The notes: a model not told the origin generated them from the letters alone. Numbered from the stretch's first letter, positions 28,721 to 38,916 are shown. The stretch is DNA of 64,000 bases from Synechococcus sp. PROS-7-1 (GCF_014279795.1 NZ_CP047945.1:1260572-1324571); one strand, 5' to 3'. A program made the numbers and translations.

Positions 28721-28942
28721 ATGTCCAGCTCCTTCTTCAAGAAGCGTCTTTCACCGATCAAGCCCGGCGATCCCATCGACTACAAAGATGTGGATCTGCT
28801 CAAGAAATTCATCACAGAGCGCGGCAAGATTCTCCCTCGGCGCCTCACTGGCCTGACGGCAAAACAGCAGCGTGACCTCACCAATGCAGTTAAACGCGCT
28901 CGCATCGTGGCGCTCCTGCCATTTGTGAACCCAGAGGGCTGA
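28721..28942 (+). CDS. rpsR: Small ribosomal subunit protein bS18
   Basis: 73 residues with the S18 core [39 protein letters not shown] and the closing ALLPFVN. S18 binds next to S6 in the 30S platform. The last codons carry an AGAGG-like ribosome-binding sequence (28933-28938) that would serve the downstream RNase II gene. Confidence 0.96.
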
Positions 28943-28945
28943 TTT

Positions 28946-31003
28946 CTGGCGTCCGCTGACTTCAAACCCGGTGACCTCGTCGGGGTCAGCGACCTGAAAT
29001 CTCCTCAACTTGCAGTTGTTCTCTCTGCTCAAGGCAGCAAGCGCCGCCTCAGCATTGGGTTTAGGGCTAAGGAGCAAGTTCTCCCAGCCCGTCAATTCAC
29101 CTTGATTGCCCCCAATCCGTCTTCCACCGATGTGGCAGGCAAGTTGGGGGTTTTTCCATGGGAATTCGACGAGCAAGCTCTATCGAAAGCCTGTCTTAAT
29201 CATCGCGACTGGGGCCAGGCTTGGGTCTTGCTGAGTGAATCAAATGAGACTGCCGAGCTGCCGGACTTTGCTGATCTCGTTTATGGATCCCGGGAAGCCC
29301 TGTACTGCGCATCCACCTGGTTGAACCTTGAATCCGGTCATGATCTGTTTCGTCTCAAGCAAAGCAGGGTGAGTCCGAGATCGCTTCCTGAGATTCGCTC
29401 CAGGCGGCTCGAGAGACGACGGCATCAACTTGAGCAGGCCCGGTTTCAGTGCTGGATCAATTATTTCGGCGCCAAGCAGAGTAGTGATTACCAAGAGCTC
29501 GACCGGCTCCATCACCAATGGATTGAACAGCTCATTCGTTTTTGCGCCGGTACCATCACCCTCGACGACCTCCCAACTGAACTTCGTCAGTCTTTGGCGA
29601 TGTTGCGTTTGGATCAAAGCCGTGGAGATGTCCGCGAGCGACTTGTGAGTCTTGGCCAGCTGGATCCTCACCAGCTGACATCCATGGCCGGTACGCCTTG
29701 GACTGACGGCTTCAATGTTGATCTCACTGCTGAAGCCGAGCGCCTGATCCAGCTCAGCCTTGAGGATCAACCCGGTGATTCAGAGCGTATTGATCTCACC
29801 CATCAGCCTTGCGTCACCATCGACGATGCCGAGACAAGGGATATTGACGATGCCCTAGGCCTTGAGCGACTGGCTAATGACCAACTCCGGATCTGGATTC
29901 ACATTGCAGATCCAGGTCGCTTGATCACAGCTGGTTCGCCCCTGGATCTCGAAGCACGCCGCAGGGCCAGCAGTTTGTATCTCTCCAGGGGAATTCTGCC
30001 GATGTTTCCTTCGATCCTCTCCACCGAGGTGTTCAGCCTTCAAGCAAGCCGCCGAAACGCCGCCTGGAGCACATGGGTTGATCTTGATTCCACGGGGAAC
30101 GTCGGCGCCAGCGGGATCTGTCGAAGCTGGGTGACGCCTCGCTATCGGCTCACTTACGACGACGCCGACGAACTGATTGATTTTGCGCCACCGGAAGAGG
30201 CCGATCTTTCCGATCTTCACGCACTGCTGACCACCAGGCGTCATTGGCGTGAGCAACGGGGAGCATTGATGATGGATTTACCGGAAGGCCGCATCCGCTG
30301 TCGTGATGGTCAGCCAACCGTTGAGATCACCGAGCCCAGTCCATCTCGGAACATGGTCGCCGAAGCCATGATCCTTTGCGGCACTGTGGCTGCTACCAAG
30401 GCCATCGAGAAAGACCTTGCGCTTCCGTTCCGAAGCCAGCTGCCTGCAGAGCTTCCATCGCCGGCTCAACTTGAAAGTCTTGGTGATGGTGCCGTTCGGT
30501 TCGCCGCCATTAAGCGCTGTCTCAGTCGCGGGTTGATGGGAACCGCACCGGCAGCCCATTTCAGCCTTGGTGTTCCTGCCTATACCCAGGCCACATCACC
30601 GATCAGACGCTATGGCGATCTGTTGGTGCAGCGTCAGTTCGCCGCTCTGCTCTCCCTGGATGGACATGATGAACCTCTGGATACGGAGTCTTTGCAGACT
30701 CTTCTTCAACAGCTTGAAACGGCTGTTCGCGAAGGAATTGCAGTAACCCGCGAAGATCAGCGGCACTGGCAACAGGTTTGGTTCGAGCAACATTCCGGTG
30801 AGTGCTGGCCGGTCGATTTTCTGCGTTGGTTGCGTCCACAGGATCGGTTAGGGCTGGTGCGTATCGAAGACCTTGCACTCGATCTTGCTGCTACCTGTCC
30901 ACCCGGTAGTCAACCCGGTGATTCGCTGGTGCTGGGGGTGGTAGGAGTTGATTCCGTTCGCGATCAGCTCCATCTGGTTGCGGACGTCCCTGGAAGTGGT
31001 TGA
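28946..31003 (+). CDS. rnb: Exoribonuclease, RNase II/R (RNB) family
   Basis: RNB-domain 3'-5' exoribonuclease that degrades mRNA. The RNB signature is clear: DAETRDIDDALGLER with the metal-binding aspartates, then IWIHIADPGRLI and the C-terminal TSPIRRYGDLLVQRQ. A TTG at 29102 is a possible start, but the frame reads back without interruption through a KPGDLVGVSDLK-type segment that looks like real protein. The only in-frame stop is the rpsR TGA. There is no in-frame ATG, GTG or TTG in that stretch, so a CTG at 28946 (8 bases after an AGAGGG) is the likely start, giving about 685 residues. An S1 domain is not obvious. Confidence 0.85.
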   Translation: MASADFKPGDLVGVSDLKSPQLAVVLSAQGSKRRLSIGFRAKEQVLPARQFTLIAPNPSSTDVAGKLGVFPWEFDEQALSKACLNHRDWGQAWVLLSESNETAELPDFADLVYGSREALYCASTWLNLESGHDLFRLKQSRVSPRSLPEIRSRRLERRRHQLEQARFQCWINYFGAKQSSDYQELDRLHHQWIEQLIRFCAGTITLDDLPTELRQSLAMLRLDQSRGDVRERLVSLGQLDPHQLTSMAGTPWTDGFNVDLTAEAERLIQLSLEDQPGDSERIDLTHQPCVTIDDAETRDIDDALGLERLANDQLRIWIHIADPGRLITAGSPLDLEARRRASSLYLSRGILPMFPSILSTEVFSLQASRRNAAWSTWVDLDSTGNVGASGICRSWVTPRYRLTYDDADELIDFAPPEEADLSDLHALLTTRRHWREQRGALMMDLPEGRIRCRDGQPTVEITEPSPSRNMVAEAMILCGTVAATKAIEKDLALPFRSQLPAELPSPAQLESLGDGAVRFAAIKRCLSRGLMGTAPAAHFSLGVPAYTQATSPIRRYGDLLVQRQFAALLSLDGHDEPLDTESLQTLLQQLETAVREGIAVTREDQRHWQQVWFEQHSGECWPVDFLRWLRPQDRLGLVRIEDLALDLAATCPPGSQPGDSLVLGVVGVDSVRDQLHLVADVPGSG

Positions 31004-31011
31004 GCACGGAA

Positions 31012-31389
31012 TCAGGCCAGCAATGCACGGAGACGTCGTGCCAATGCCTCAAGGGGAGCACCATCCATCGGAGCTGAGCAGCGTTCACCGGTCTCCCCAT
31101 TCATCCAGACAGGGTGCTGTCCGTGCCAAAGGATTGGACGTGCGGGCTGATCGGCCCAAGACAGTGTGAGATTGAGATCGGAGCCGCTGCGATAGAGCTC
31201 CAACTCGAGATCATTGTCTTCGAGACGAATCCCATGGACATCGCGGCATTCGATCCTGCCGCAATAATCCTCGATGGTTGCACTTTCTGCTGACACAACC
31301 GCATGAAGCAATGGCTTGCGACAGAGATCTGCCGCTGCTGCGATCAGGGTTTCAAGCGGCGCACAGGACGCCATCTCAGAAGGCTTCAA
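31012..31389 (-). CDS. Conserved hypothetical protein
   Basis: 125 residues, cytoplasmic-looking, no domain recognised. The middle has alternating beta-type strands (IEDYCGRIECRDVHGIRLEDNDL). The end holds GQHPVWMNGETGERC and a Leu/Arg-rich helix. Its start overlaps the end of the CIA30 gene by 14 bases, and it ends 8 bases from the convergent RNase II stop. It is the last gene of the minus-strand chain pgl, CIA30, this protein. An internal Met (codon 6) is also possible as start. Confidence 0.6.
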   Translation of the reverse strand: MKPSEMASCAPLETLIAAAADLCRKPLLHAVVSAESATIEDYCGRIECRDVHGIRLEDNDLELELYRSGSDLNLTLSWADQPARPILWHGQHPVWMNGETGERCSAPMDGAPLEALARRLRALLA

Positions 31390-31948
31390 TCGAACGGATC
31401 AACAGCTGGATCGATCCAGATCGGTAGCCAGGATTGGCTTCACCGTCGTCACCGAATCGGGAATGGAGAAGCTGAAGACGTGTGATGCAAGACGAATCAA
31501 ATCGAAGTGGCAGCTTGATTGGACTCGCCCTCACCACGGGCTTGAGCTGATCAAAGGGAATCTCAACCACGGTTGTGCCATTCGTCTGGGTCGGCACAGT
31601 CGACACCCATCGCAACCCGCCAGGAATGAGCTCAGTCAGGCCGAGAACGCCATCGCGGCAGGCCACTGCAAACTTGAAGCTTCGCCCTTGACCATTCAGG
31701 GAGAGGCGAAGACCACGGAAATCACTCAGATCCAGCGGCGGCTTGTAGACCGGAGAGCGACAACTGACGAAGCCACCCCCTTCGCTCACCACTTCACCTT
31801 CGAGCAGAAGTCCGTCACCGGTGACACGACAGCCAGCTTGGCTTGAGCCACCCATGATCGTGTCATTCAAATTGGACCAGGACTGGAAGGTCGCCCCTGA
31901 TGCAATGACACGAATCTGGGGTGCGGGTTGGGGGGGTGGCGTCGTCAA
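31376..31948 (-). CDS. CIA30/NDUFAF1-like protein
   Basis: 190 residues with the jelly-roll-like CIA30 pattern: FQSWSNLNDTIMGGSSQAGC near the N-terminus, GGGFVSCRSPVY, FRGLRLSLNGQGRSFKF and later VEIPFDQLKPVVR. In mitochondria NDUFAF1 helps assemble respiratory complex I; cyanobacterial relatives are abundant and presumed to act on NDH-1 or as carbohydrate-binding-like proteins. That role is unproven. The ATG overlaps the pgl stop (ATGA), so it is translationally coupled to pgl. Confidence 0.8.
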   Translation of the reverse strand: MTTPPPQPAPQIRVIASGATFQSWSNLNDTIMGGSSQAGCRVTGDGLLLEGEVVSEGGGFVSCRSPVYKPPLDLSDFRGLRLSLNGQGRSFKFAVACRDGVLGLTELIPGGLRWVSTVPTQTNGTTVVEIPFDQLKPVVRASPIKLPLRFDSSCITRLQLLHSRFGDDGEANPGYRSGSIQLLIRSIEAF

Positions 31949-32661
31949 AGACCTTGTGATGCTGCCTGATCAGCGAGCACAAGAATCTCCGTGCTCGGTG
32001 TTACAAGTTTCGCAGGAGTCCGTTCGGATGATTCCGAAGGGTCAATCAGGCGTGACAGTGCCTGATGTTTGCCTTCTCCACTGACAAGAAACAGCACCTT
32101 TCTCGCTGCACTCAACACCGGCGCTGTGAGCGTGATCCGATCGAGTCCCTTGCCACGGCCAATGGTGGTCCATTGATCACGCACCGTCGGAGCTTCCGTT
32201 CCCGGAAACAGCGAAGCGGTGTGACCGTCATCACCAAGTCCGAGAAGCATGAGATCAAAAACCGGCGGATCTCCTTCACAGACCTTGGTCACCAATGATG
32301 CAAAAGCCTCCGCACTGGCTTCTGCTGTGGGAAGTTCCACGGTGGGGACAGGATGAAAGCAGGCACGTGAGCCCGGGTGCCCCGCTTTCAGAAGCGTGTT
32401 GCGCAACATCCGAGCATTGCTGGATTCATCATCAGCGGCGACCCAACGTTCATCTCCAAGAAAGACATCCACCCGGTCCCAGGGCAGATGTGCTTCACCG
32501 AGAAGGTCGTAGGCACGGGCGGGAGTGCTGCCGCCCGAGAGAGCAATCTGAGCTCGATCACGCTGATCCAGAGCCAAATCAATGGCAGCACCAATGTGCT
32601 CGGCGGCGCGGCGGGCCAGATCCTGTGGATCTGATGCCCGCTCGATGCGATAGGAGGTCAT
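31945..32661 (-). CDS. pgl: 6-phosphogluconolactonase
   Basis: 238-residue DevB-type lactonase of the oxidative pentose phosphate pathway, hydrolysing 6-phosphogluconolactone. Diagnostic motifs are IALSGGSTPARAYDLL, VFLGDERWVAADD with SNARMLRNTLL, and LLGLGDDGHTASLFPG. It lies 10 bases after gnd, whose enzyme uses its product, so the two consecutive steps are co-transcribed. It supplies NADPH and pentoses in the dark. Confidence 0.94.
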   Translation of the reverse strand: MTSYRIERASDPQDLARRAAEHIGAAIDLALDQRDRAQIALSGGSTPARAYDLLGEAHLPWDRVDVFLGDERWVAADDESSNARMLRNTLLKAGHPGSRACFHPVPTVELPTAEASAEAFASLVTKVCEGDPPVFDLMLLGLGDDGHTASLFPGTEAPTVRDQWTTIGRGKGLDRITLTAPVLSAARKVLFLVSGEGKHQALSRLIDPSESSERTPAKLVTPSTEILVLADQAASQGL

Positions 32662-32671
32662 CGGTCTGAGC

Positions 32672-34090
32672 TCAGTTCAACCACTCAGTGTGGAAGATTC
32701 CGTCCTTATCGACACGCTCATAGGTGTGTGAGCCGAAGCAATCGCGCATGGCTTGCACCAGGTTCTGAGGCAAACGCGCAGTGCGATAGCTGTTGATGTA
32801 GTCGAGGGTGCTGCTCAGGCAGGGAACAGGGATTCCAGCTTCGGCAGCACCAGCCACCACCTTGGCCAGGCCTGGCAGCCTGCGGTTTACCTGCTCCGCA
32901 AACCATGGATCGATCAGCAGGTTTGCCAACTGAGGATCAACGTTGAAGGCATCCTGAATGCGCTTCAGCAAACGGGCACGGATGATGCAGCCACCCTTCC
33001 AGATCTGAGCGATCGAAGGCATGTGCAGGTTGTAGTTGTGCTCGGCAGATGCAATGCGCAACAGCTCCATCCCTTGGGCGTAGCTGGCCATGCAAGCCAG
33101 AACCATGGCATCCATCAGTGGTGCCATGCCATCGGCGGGGGTTCCCATGTCGAAGGACTTGATCGCGGGGCCTTTGAGAATCGGTTCTGCCTTGATCCGC
33201 TGTTCCTTCATGGAACTCATCACCCTCCCGTTCAAGGAGGCGTAGATCGTGGGCACGGATGCTCCCATCTGCAGAGCACTCACTACGGTCCAGAGGCCCG
33301 TTCCTTTCTGGCCGGCCTTGTCCTGGATTTTCTCTACGAGATCGGCTCCATCATCAGGATCTTTCGTGCGCAGGCACACTTCCGTGATCTCAACGAGGTA
33401 AGAGGAAAGCTCTTCGGTGCTGTTCCAGTGGGCGAACACGTCGGCCATCTGAGTTCCGTTCATGCCACCCACCCGCTTCATCAGGTCGTAGCCCTCGGCA
33501 AGAATCTGTTCGATTCCGTATTCGATGCCGTTGTGAACGGTTTTCACGAAGTGACCTGAACCACCCGGACCGATGTAAGTCACGCAGGGGCCGTCCTCCA
33601 CCTGGGCGGCCATTTTTCGAACAAGGCTCTCAATCGCGTCGTAGGACGCCTTGGTTCCTCCAGGCATCATGCTCGGCCCCTCAAGAGCACCTTTGGCGCC
33701 ACCTGATACGCCCATGCCGATGAAGCCGAAGCTCTTGCTCTCCAGCTCAGCGACGCGACGTTCTGTGTCGTGATACTCGGAATTACCGCCATCGATCAGC
33801 AAATCACCCTCTTCGAGGAAAGGTGAAATCTGCTGGATCACGGCATCAACAGGGCCTCCAGCCTTCACCATCATCAGGATGCGACGGGGGCGCTCCAGCT
33901 TGCTAACGAAGTCCTGGAGGTCTGTGGCTCCTTGAATGTTCTTGCCGGCACCGCGCCCAGACAGGAACTCTTCGGTTTTGGAGTAGGTGCGGTTGTAGAC
34001 AACGCTTGAGAAGCCGTTGCTCTCGGCATTGAGGACGAGGTTCTCCCCCATCACTCCGAGACCGATCAGACCAAAGTGGGCCTTGGACAT
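32672..34090 (-). CDS. gnd: 6-phosphogluconate dehydrogenase (decarboxylating)
   Basis: 472 residues from MSKAHFGLIGLGVMGENL; a frame extension of five codons upstream is ignored because this Met gives the standard length. The Rossmann motif GLGVMGEN and the substrate-binding GPGGSGHFVKTVHNGIEYG with the catalytic Lys are present, along with GGCIIRARLL and the C-terminal domain. It forms ribulose-5-phosphate, which rpe nearby interconverts. It is followed by pgl on the same strand. Confidence 0.96.
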   Translation of the reverse strand: MSKAHFGLIGLGVMGENLVLNAESNGFSSVVYNRTYSKTEEFLSGRGAGKNIQGATDLQDFVSKLERPRRILMMVKAGGPVDAVIQQISPFLEEGDLLIDGGNSEYHDTERRVAELESKSFGFIGMGVSGGAKGALEGPSMMPGGTKASYDAIESLVRKMAAQVEDGPCVTYIGPGGSGHFVKTVHNGIEYGIEQILAEGYDLMKRVGGMNGTQMADVFAHWNSTEELSSYLVEITEVCLRTKDPDDGADLVEKIQDKAGQKGTGLWTVVSALQMGASVPTIYASLNGRVMSSMKEQRIKAEPILKGPAIKSFDMGTPADGMAPLMDAMVLACMASYAQGMELLRIASAEHNYNLHMPSIAQIWKGGCIIRARLLKRIQDAFNVDPQLANLLIDPWFAEQVNRRLPGLAKVVAGAAEAGIPVPCLSSTLDYINSYRTARLPQNLVQAMRDCFGSHTYERVDKDGIFHTEWLN

Positions 34091-34177
34091 GGTCACATAA
34101 ACCATTCACTGGAGTCAGTGTGACCACGTCACCGAGGTTCGGCTGCAACCTGGATAACCTCTGTCAGGAATGAGTGA

Positions 34178-35473
34178 TCAGATCACCGTTCCATCAGGAA
34201 TCGAGGCGTTCTTTACGACAACGACGATCCCGTTACGAATGTAGAAGCCATGCTCAGGGCGATCAGCTTCTTCGACGTGATCCTTGTTGACGATGGTGAC
34301 GTTGCTTCCAATGCGGGCATTTTTGTCAAGAATCGCTCGCTTCACGGTCGTTCCCTTGCCGACACCCAGCGGAATGCCGCCTCGTTCCTTCAGTACAGCC
34401 CTTTCGCTCGATGATTCGAAGAAATCTGAACCCATGAGCAGAGAGTCCTGAAGAACCACTTCGTCTTCAACGCGGCTGCGCACCCCAAGCACCGAGTGGT
34501 GGATGCTGCAGGACTTAAGGATGGAGCCTTCACCGATGATCGAATCGGTGATCTGAGAGTCCACCAGCTTGCTGGGAGGCAAATACCGAGGCCTGGTGTA
34601 GATCGGGAACTCGGCGTCGTAAAAACTGAACGGCGGTGATGGCTGCTGCGTTAACGCCAAATTGGCTTCATAGAACGCACCGATGGTGCCGATGTCTTCC
34701 CAATAATCATCGAAGACATAACTCTTCAGACGATCTCCACGCTCGAGTGCTTCGGGGATGACTTCTTTGCCGAAATCCTTGTGGGTTGGATTTTGGTGAA
34801 GAAGATCGAACAGGGTGTCACGACTGAAGACATAAATGCCCATGGAAGCGAGGTAGGGGCGCTCCTTCGCAGACTCAGCACTCAGTCCGAATCTGGAGGT
34901 ATCAACAGCCATTTCTAGAAGAGAGTCACCCTTGGGCTTTTCCCTGAATTCCATAATCCGACCTTCGGGATCGGTTCGCATCAGACCAAAGGCTTCAGCC
35001 TGCTTTGCGTCAACGGGGAGGGCCGCGACGGTCAGGTCAGCGCCGGTGCTGCGGTGGTGATTGATGAACAAGCTGTAGTCCATGCGATACAGCTGGTCAC
35101 CGGAGAGGATCAGATATTCATCAACATCCCATTCTTGAAACAACCACTGGTACTTGCGAACAGCATCAGCCGTTCCTTCAAACCATGAAGGACTTTCTGG
35201 AGTCTGCTGAGCAGCGAGAACCTCAACGAACCCTTGACCAAAGCCAGCGGACAGGTTGTAGGTCTGGCTCAGGTGTCTGTTGAGAGAGGCGCTATTGAAC
35301 TGCGTCAACACATACATCTTGTTGATGTTGGAGTTGATGCAGTTACTGATCGGGATATCAATCAGTCGGTACTTACCAGCGAGTGGCACTGCGGGCTTTG
35401 CCCGCATCTTGGTGAGGGGGTAGAGACGCGTTCCTGCGCCTCCCCCGAGAATGATGGCCAGAACGCGCTTCAT
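34178..35473 (-). CDS. glgC: Glucose-1-phosphate adenylyltransferase
   Basis: 431 residues, the ADP-glucose pyrophosphorylase that commits carbon to glycogen. The N-terminal [21 protein letters not shown] and [11 protein letters not shown] are typical of the cyanobacterial/plant enzyme, which is activated by 3-phosphoglycerate. Substrate-site [11 protein letters not shown] and the left-handed beta-helix C-terminal domain ([26 protein letters not shown]) are present. It lies between hemA and gnd on the same strand. Confidence 0.96.
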   Translation of the reverse strand: MKRVLAIILGGGAGTRLYPLTKMRAKPAVPLAGKYRLIDIPISNCINSNINKMYVLTQFNSASLNRHLSQTYNLSAGFGQGFVEVLAAQQTPESPSWFEGTADAVRKYQWLFQEWDVDEYLILSGDQLYRMDYSLFINHHRSTGADLTVAALPVDAKQAEAFGLMRTDPEGRIMEFREKPKGDSLLEMAVDTSRFGLSAESAKERPYLASMGIYVFSRDTLFDLLHQNPTHKDFGKEVIPEALERGDRLKSYVFDDYWEDIGTIGAFYEANLALTQQPSPPFSFYDAEFPIYTRPRYLPPSKLVDSQITDSIIGEGSILKSCSIHHSVLGVRSRVEDEVVLQDSLLMGSDFFESSSERAVLKERGGIPLGVGKGTTVKRAILDKNARIGSNVTIVNKDHVEEADRPEHGFYIRNGIVVVVKNASIPDGTVI

Positions 35474-35567
35474 GCCGCCCCCGCAGATCGGCGTTGCGGA
35501 GCAAACTTACCGGACTTTTCCCATTCTCAACCGGGTGATGGGCAAGATCCGCCAAGAATGGTGCGAA

Positions 35568-36884
35568 TCAGTTCTGGACAGAGTCCTCGTCGGCTTGCAG
35601 ATCAAACAGCCGCTCCACGACTGAGAGGGCATTCTGACGATCAGAACGCGGCTGAGGGCTTCTGAGCGCAGTTACAGGGGTGTGCAGAATTTTATTGATG
35701 ATGCCCTTGCTGAGGGCTTCCACAACCTTGCGTTCCCGGGCTGAGAAATCCGGCCCCATGCGACTGAGTGCCTTCATCAGCTCCTCAGACCGGATGGATT
35801 CCATGGAGGAACGAAGGCGATTGATTGTGGGCACCGCCTCCAGGGAGTCCCACCATTCCAGGAACTGTCGTCCTTCCTCATCCAGAAGGCCCTGGGCTTC
35901 TCGTGCAACCTGCTGACGGGCCTCTTGGTTGCGTTCCACCACCTCTTTGAGGTCGTCGACGTCATGGGCTTCAACGCCCCCGAGTCCCACGACATCCGCT
36001 GCGATATTGCGTGGGACCCCGATGTCGATTAACCGAAGCGAGCTGCGTCTGTTGAGGGTCGATAAACGCTGAGCATCGATGATCGGATCGTCAGCAGCTG
36101 TACTGGTGAAGACCAGAGAACAGGTGCTCAAGCAATGATCAAGATCCTCCAGTGGTCTGCACTGGACGGGAAGAGTCGGGAAATCCGCAGCGAGAGACTC
36201 GGCTCTCTCAACCGTTCGATTCAGCAGGACAACACCGGAAGCCCCCTTGGCCTGGAGATGTTGCAGTAGCAGGCGACTCATCCTGCCGGCGCCGACCACG
36301 GCGACCTGCTCACCCTCCAGCGTGACAAGTTCGTCGAGACCTCGGGCCTGACCAACCTTGAGCTGGGCCAATTCAACAGCAGCGGAACTGATTGATACGG
36401 CTCCTGTGCCGAGATTCGTTTCTGAGCGGACGCGTTTACCGGTACTAACGGCCTGGGTCAGAAGCCGGTTCAAAATTGGGCCAAGGGACTTGTGCTCCTG
36501 GCCCAGACGCATCATTTTCTTGACCTGGGAGAGAATCTGCCCCTCGCCAAGCACCAGACTGTCGAGTCCAGCAGCCACACGCAGTAGATGCGCCACAGCA
36601 TCTTCGTGGTGATAAGCAAAGAGGTGGGGCTTTAGATCCCCGGTTTTCAAACCGGAGTGACCACTGAGAAACTCCCGAACAGCACTGATTCCCAACTCGG
36701 GGTTGCGGACAAGCGTGTAGATCTCGAGTCGGTTGCAGGTGCTGAGAATCGACGCTTCCAGCACCTGGTCATGACCGCGCAGATTGTGAAGGGACTCCTC
36801 CATGGTCTGCTCAGGGATGCTGAGCTTTTCGCGCACTTCAACCGGTGCCGTTCGATGACTGAGGCCGACAACGGCGATGTGCAT
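35568..36884 (-). CDS. hemA: Glutamyl-tRNA reductase
   Basis: 438 residues. Catalyses NADPH-dependent reduction of glutamyl-tRNA to glutamate-1-semialdehyde, the first committed step of tetrapyrrole synthesis for heme, chlorophyll and bilins. The catalytic Cys lies in ILSTCNRLEIYTLV. LVLGEGQILSQVKKM and the NADPH-binding VVGAGRMSRLLLQHL are present, and a C-terminal dimerisation helix follows. It is 30 bases downstream of glpX on the same strand, a conserved neighbour in this group as far as I recall. Confidence 0.96.
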   Translation of the reverse strand: MHIAVVGLSHRTAPVEVREKLSIPEQTMEESLHNLRGHDQVLEASILSTCNRLEIYTLVRNPELGISAVREFLSGHSGLKTGDLKPHLFAYHHEDAVAHLLRVAAGLDSLVLGEGQILSQVKKMMRLGQEHKSLGPILNRLLTQAVSTGKRVRSETNLGTGAVSISSAAVELAQLKVGQARGLDELVTLEGEQVAVVGAGRMSRLLLQHLQAKGASGVVLLNRTVERAESLAADFPTLPVQCRPLEDLDHCLSTCSLVFTSTAADDPIIDAQRLSTLNRRSSLRLIDIGVPRNIAADVVGLGGVEAHDVDDLKEVVERNQEARQQVAREAQGLLDEEGRQFLEWWDSLEAVPTINRLRSSMESIRSEELMKALSRMGPDFSARERKVVEALSKGIINKILHTPVTALRSPQPRSDRQNALSVVERLFDLQADEDSVQN

Positions 36885-36914
36885 GGAGAAATCCCTTGTT
36901 GCGTGAAAAAGAGG

Positions 36915-37919
36915 TCAGCTCAGCGCGATGCTTTGAGCCCCGTCCTTGATGTGCACCGTGTTGGTGAAACGGCAGGTGTTGTCGAGATTGCTGATCACCA
37001 GGCTGCTTGTGCGTGTGCAGTCCGACTCGAACTTAACGCCGTGGAACAGGAGGCCATCGGTGATTCCACTGCCTGCAAACACCACATGCTCTCCAGAGGC
37101 GAGCTCTTCGGCTTCATAGATCTTGTCGGGATCGGCAATTCCCATTTCAGCCAAGCGGGCGAGATTGCCCTCTTTGGTCAGATCGGCCCACTCCTTGGTC
37201 TGCGCGACTGCGGGGTCGTACACGAGCTGACCCTGGAAGTGACCGCCAAGAGCGCGCATGGCCGCAGCGGAGATCACACCCTCGGGAGCGGCACCGATGC
37301 CCATCAAACAGTGGGTTCCTGTTCCAGCAAATCCACAAGCAATCGCAGCCTGCACATCACCATCAGAAATCGGCTGAACGCGAGCGCCAGTCGCGCGGAT
37401 TTCAGCGATCAGATCCTTGTGGCGTGCACGATCCATCACCACTATGGTGAGTTCACTCGCCGCCATTCCCAGACACTCGCTGAGAATTTTGATGTTTTCA
37501 GTGGCTGACTTGCGGATGTCAACCTTGCCTTTGGCAGCCGGAGGAGCCGCCAGCTTCTTCATGTAGAAGTCCGGGGCATTGAACAGACCCCCGCGATCTG
37601 AGGCAGCCAGGACGGCCATGGAGCCCCTCTGGTTGTTGGCACACAGATTTGTTCCTTCGCAGGGGTCGACGGCGAAGTCGACTCCCGGACCGGATCCACT
37701 GCCCACTTCTTCACCGATGTAGAGCATGGGGGCTTCATCACGCTCCCCTTCACCGATGACGATGCGGCCCTGCATTTGGATCTGACCCATGCGCTCACGC
37801 ATGGCTTCGACTGCTGCAGCATCGGCTTCATCCTTTTTGCCGAGACCAGTGAGGCGGGCGGAGGCGATGGCCGCCTGCTCAACGACCTCGAGAATTTCCT
37901 GGATGAGAGTGCGATCCAC
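36915..37919 (-). CDS. glpX: Class II fructose-1,6-bisphosphatase/sedoheptulose-1,7-bisphosphatase
   Basis: 334 residues from a GTG start. In cyanobacteria this bifunctional GlpX-type enzyme runs the regenerative part of the Calvin cycle. Signatures are the N-terminal [37 protein letters not shown] and VVMDRARH, with metal-binding acidic residues. It is divergent from rpe across about 143 bases, so both Calvin/pentose genes may share a regulated promoter region. hemA follows on the same strand. Confidence 0.95.
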   Translation of the reverse strand: MDRTLIQEILEVVEQAAIASARLTGLGKKDEADAAAVEAMRERMGQIQMQGRIVIGEGERDEAPMLYIGEEVGSGSGPGVDFAVDPCEGTNLCANNQRGSMAVLAASDRGGLFNAPDFYMKKLAAPPAAKGKVDIRKSATENIKILSECLGMAASELTIVVMDRARHKDLIAEIRATGARVQPISDGDVQAAIACGFAGTGTHCLMGIGAAPEGVISAAAMRALGGHFQGQLVYDPAVAQTKEWADLTKEGNLARLAEMGIADPDKIYEAEELASGEHVVFAGSGITDGLLFHGVKFESDCTRTSSLVISNLDNTCRFTNTVHIKDGAQSIALS

Positions 37920-38062
37920 GGGAGTGCGGCGGGGGGGACGAATGCGGAGAGTGTCAGCTCACTGGGCTTGGTGCCACAGGGCTTTTCACTCAAAAGCGCG
38001 GCTCACTGTATCAGCGACTTCCGCACTCTTTACAATCGCTGGGTCTCAGCAGTCTTCCCGTC

Positions 38063-38746
38063 ATGAGCACCAAGTCCCTGGTGGTCTCCCCATCCATCCT
38101 TTCAGCGGATTTCTCACGACTCGGCGAGGAGGTCAAAGCTGTTGACCAAGCTGGCGCTGATTGGATCCACGTCGATGTGATGGACGGACGTTTCGTCCCA
38201 AACATCACCATCGGTCCCCTGATCGTTGAAGCCTTGCGGCCGGTCACGACCAAGCCGTTGGACGTGCACTTGATGATCGTTGAACCTGAAAAGTACGTTC
38301 CTGATTTCGCCAAGGCCGGCGCCGACATCATTTCGGTTCAGGTTGAGGCCTGCCCACACCTGCATCGCAACCTGGCTCAGATCAAGGATCTCGGCAAAAT
38401 GGCCGGTGCTGTTCTGAACCCCAGCACCCCACTGAGCACCCTGGAGTACTGCCTCGAGTTGTGTGATCTCGTGCTGATCATGAGCGTGAACCCTGGTTTC
38501 GGCGGCCAGAGCTTCATCGACAATCAGGTCCAGAAGATTCGTGATCTCCGTCGCATGTGTGATGAGAAAGGTCTCGATCCCTGGATTGAAGTGGATGGTG
38601 GCGTGAAAGGTGGAAATGCTTGGAAGGTGATCGAAGCGGGTGCCAACGCCATTGTGAGCGGGTCTGGAGTCTTCAATCAGCCCGATTACGCCGCTGCCAT
38701 CCAAGGCATCCGCGACAGCAAGCGCCAAGAAGCTGTCTTGGTCTGA
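38063..38746 (+). CDS. rpe: Ribulose-phosphate 3-epimerase
   Basis: 227-residue TIM-barrel epimerase converting ribulose-5-phosphate and xylulose-5-phosphate. Motifs are [47 protein letters not shown] and [12 protein letters not shown], with the metal-binding His and Asp residues visible. It serves both the Calvin cycle and the oxidative pentose phosphate pathway, matching its neighbours glpX, gnd and pgl. A possible terminator follows at 38764-38804. Confidence 0.96.
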   Translation: MSTKSLVVSPSILSADFSRLGEEVKAVDQAGADWIHVDVMDGRFVPNITIGPLIVEALRPVTTKPLDVHLMIVEPEKYVPDFAKAGADIISVQVEACPHLHRNLAQIKDLGKMAGAVLNPSTPLSTLEYCLELCDLVLIMSVNPGFGGQSFIDNQVQKIRDLRRMCDEKGLDPWIEVDGGVKGGNAWKVIEAGANAIVSGSGVFNQPDYAAAIQGIRDSKRQEAVLV

Positions 38747-38763
38747 TGCCGTCGTGAGCTGGT

Positions 38764-38804
38764 CCCACTGATTGGATCACCTTGTTCGGGGAGTCATCAG
38801 TGGG
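38764..38804 (+). terminator. Possible rpe terminator (weak)
   Basis: cccactgat and atcagtggg are perfect 9-bp complements with a 23-base loop, 17 bases after the rpe stop. There is no T tract and the loop is long, so this is only a candidate. Confidence 0.3.
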
Positions 38805-38814
38805 AACCATTGCA

Positions 38815-38916
38815 TCAAAGGAAATCGCAATGGTCGTCGTCACTGTCTGCCTCCCTGGCTTGGATAGCCAGTGCAGACAGGGGCAAAAGAATTGCAAGTC
38901 CAACAAAAATTTCCAT
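38815..38916 (-). CDS. Tiny membrane/secreted peptide candidate, 33 residues
   Basis: Short frame with an ATG preceded by an AAGAGAG-like ribosome-binding sequence about six bases upstream. The product is a hydrophobic helix (MEIFVGLAILLPLSALAIQA) resembling a signal peptide or TM segment. It is followed by an acidic end (EADSDDDHCDF) with one Cys and one His. Such tiny membrane peptides occur in picocyanobacteria, often in accessory regions. No homologue is known to me; it could be chance. Confidence 0.35.
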   Translation of the reverse strand: MEIFVGLAILLPLSALAIQAREADSDDDHCDFL

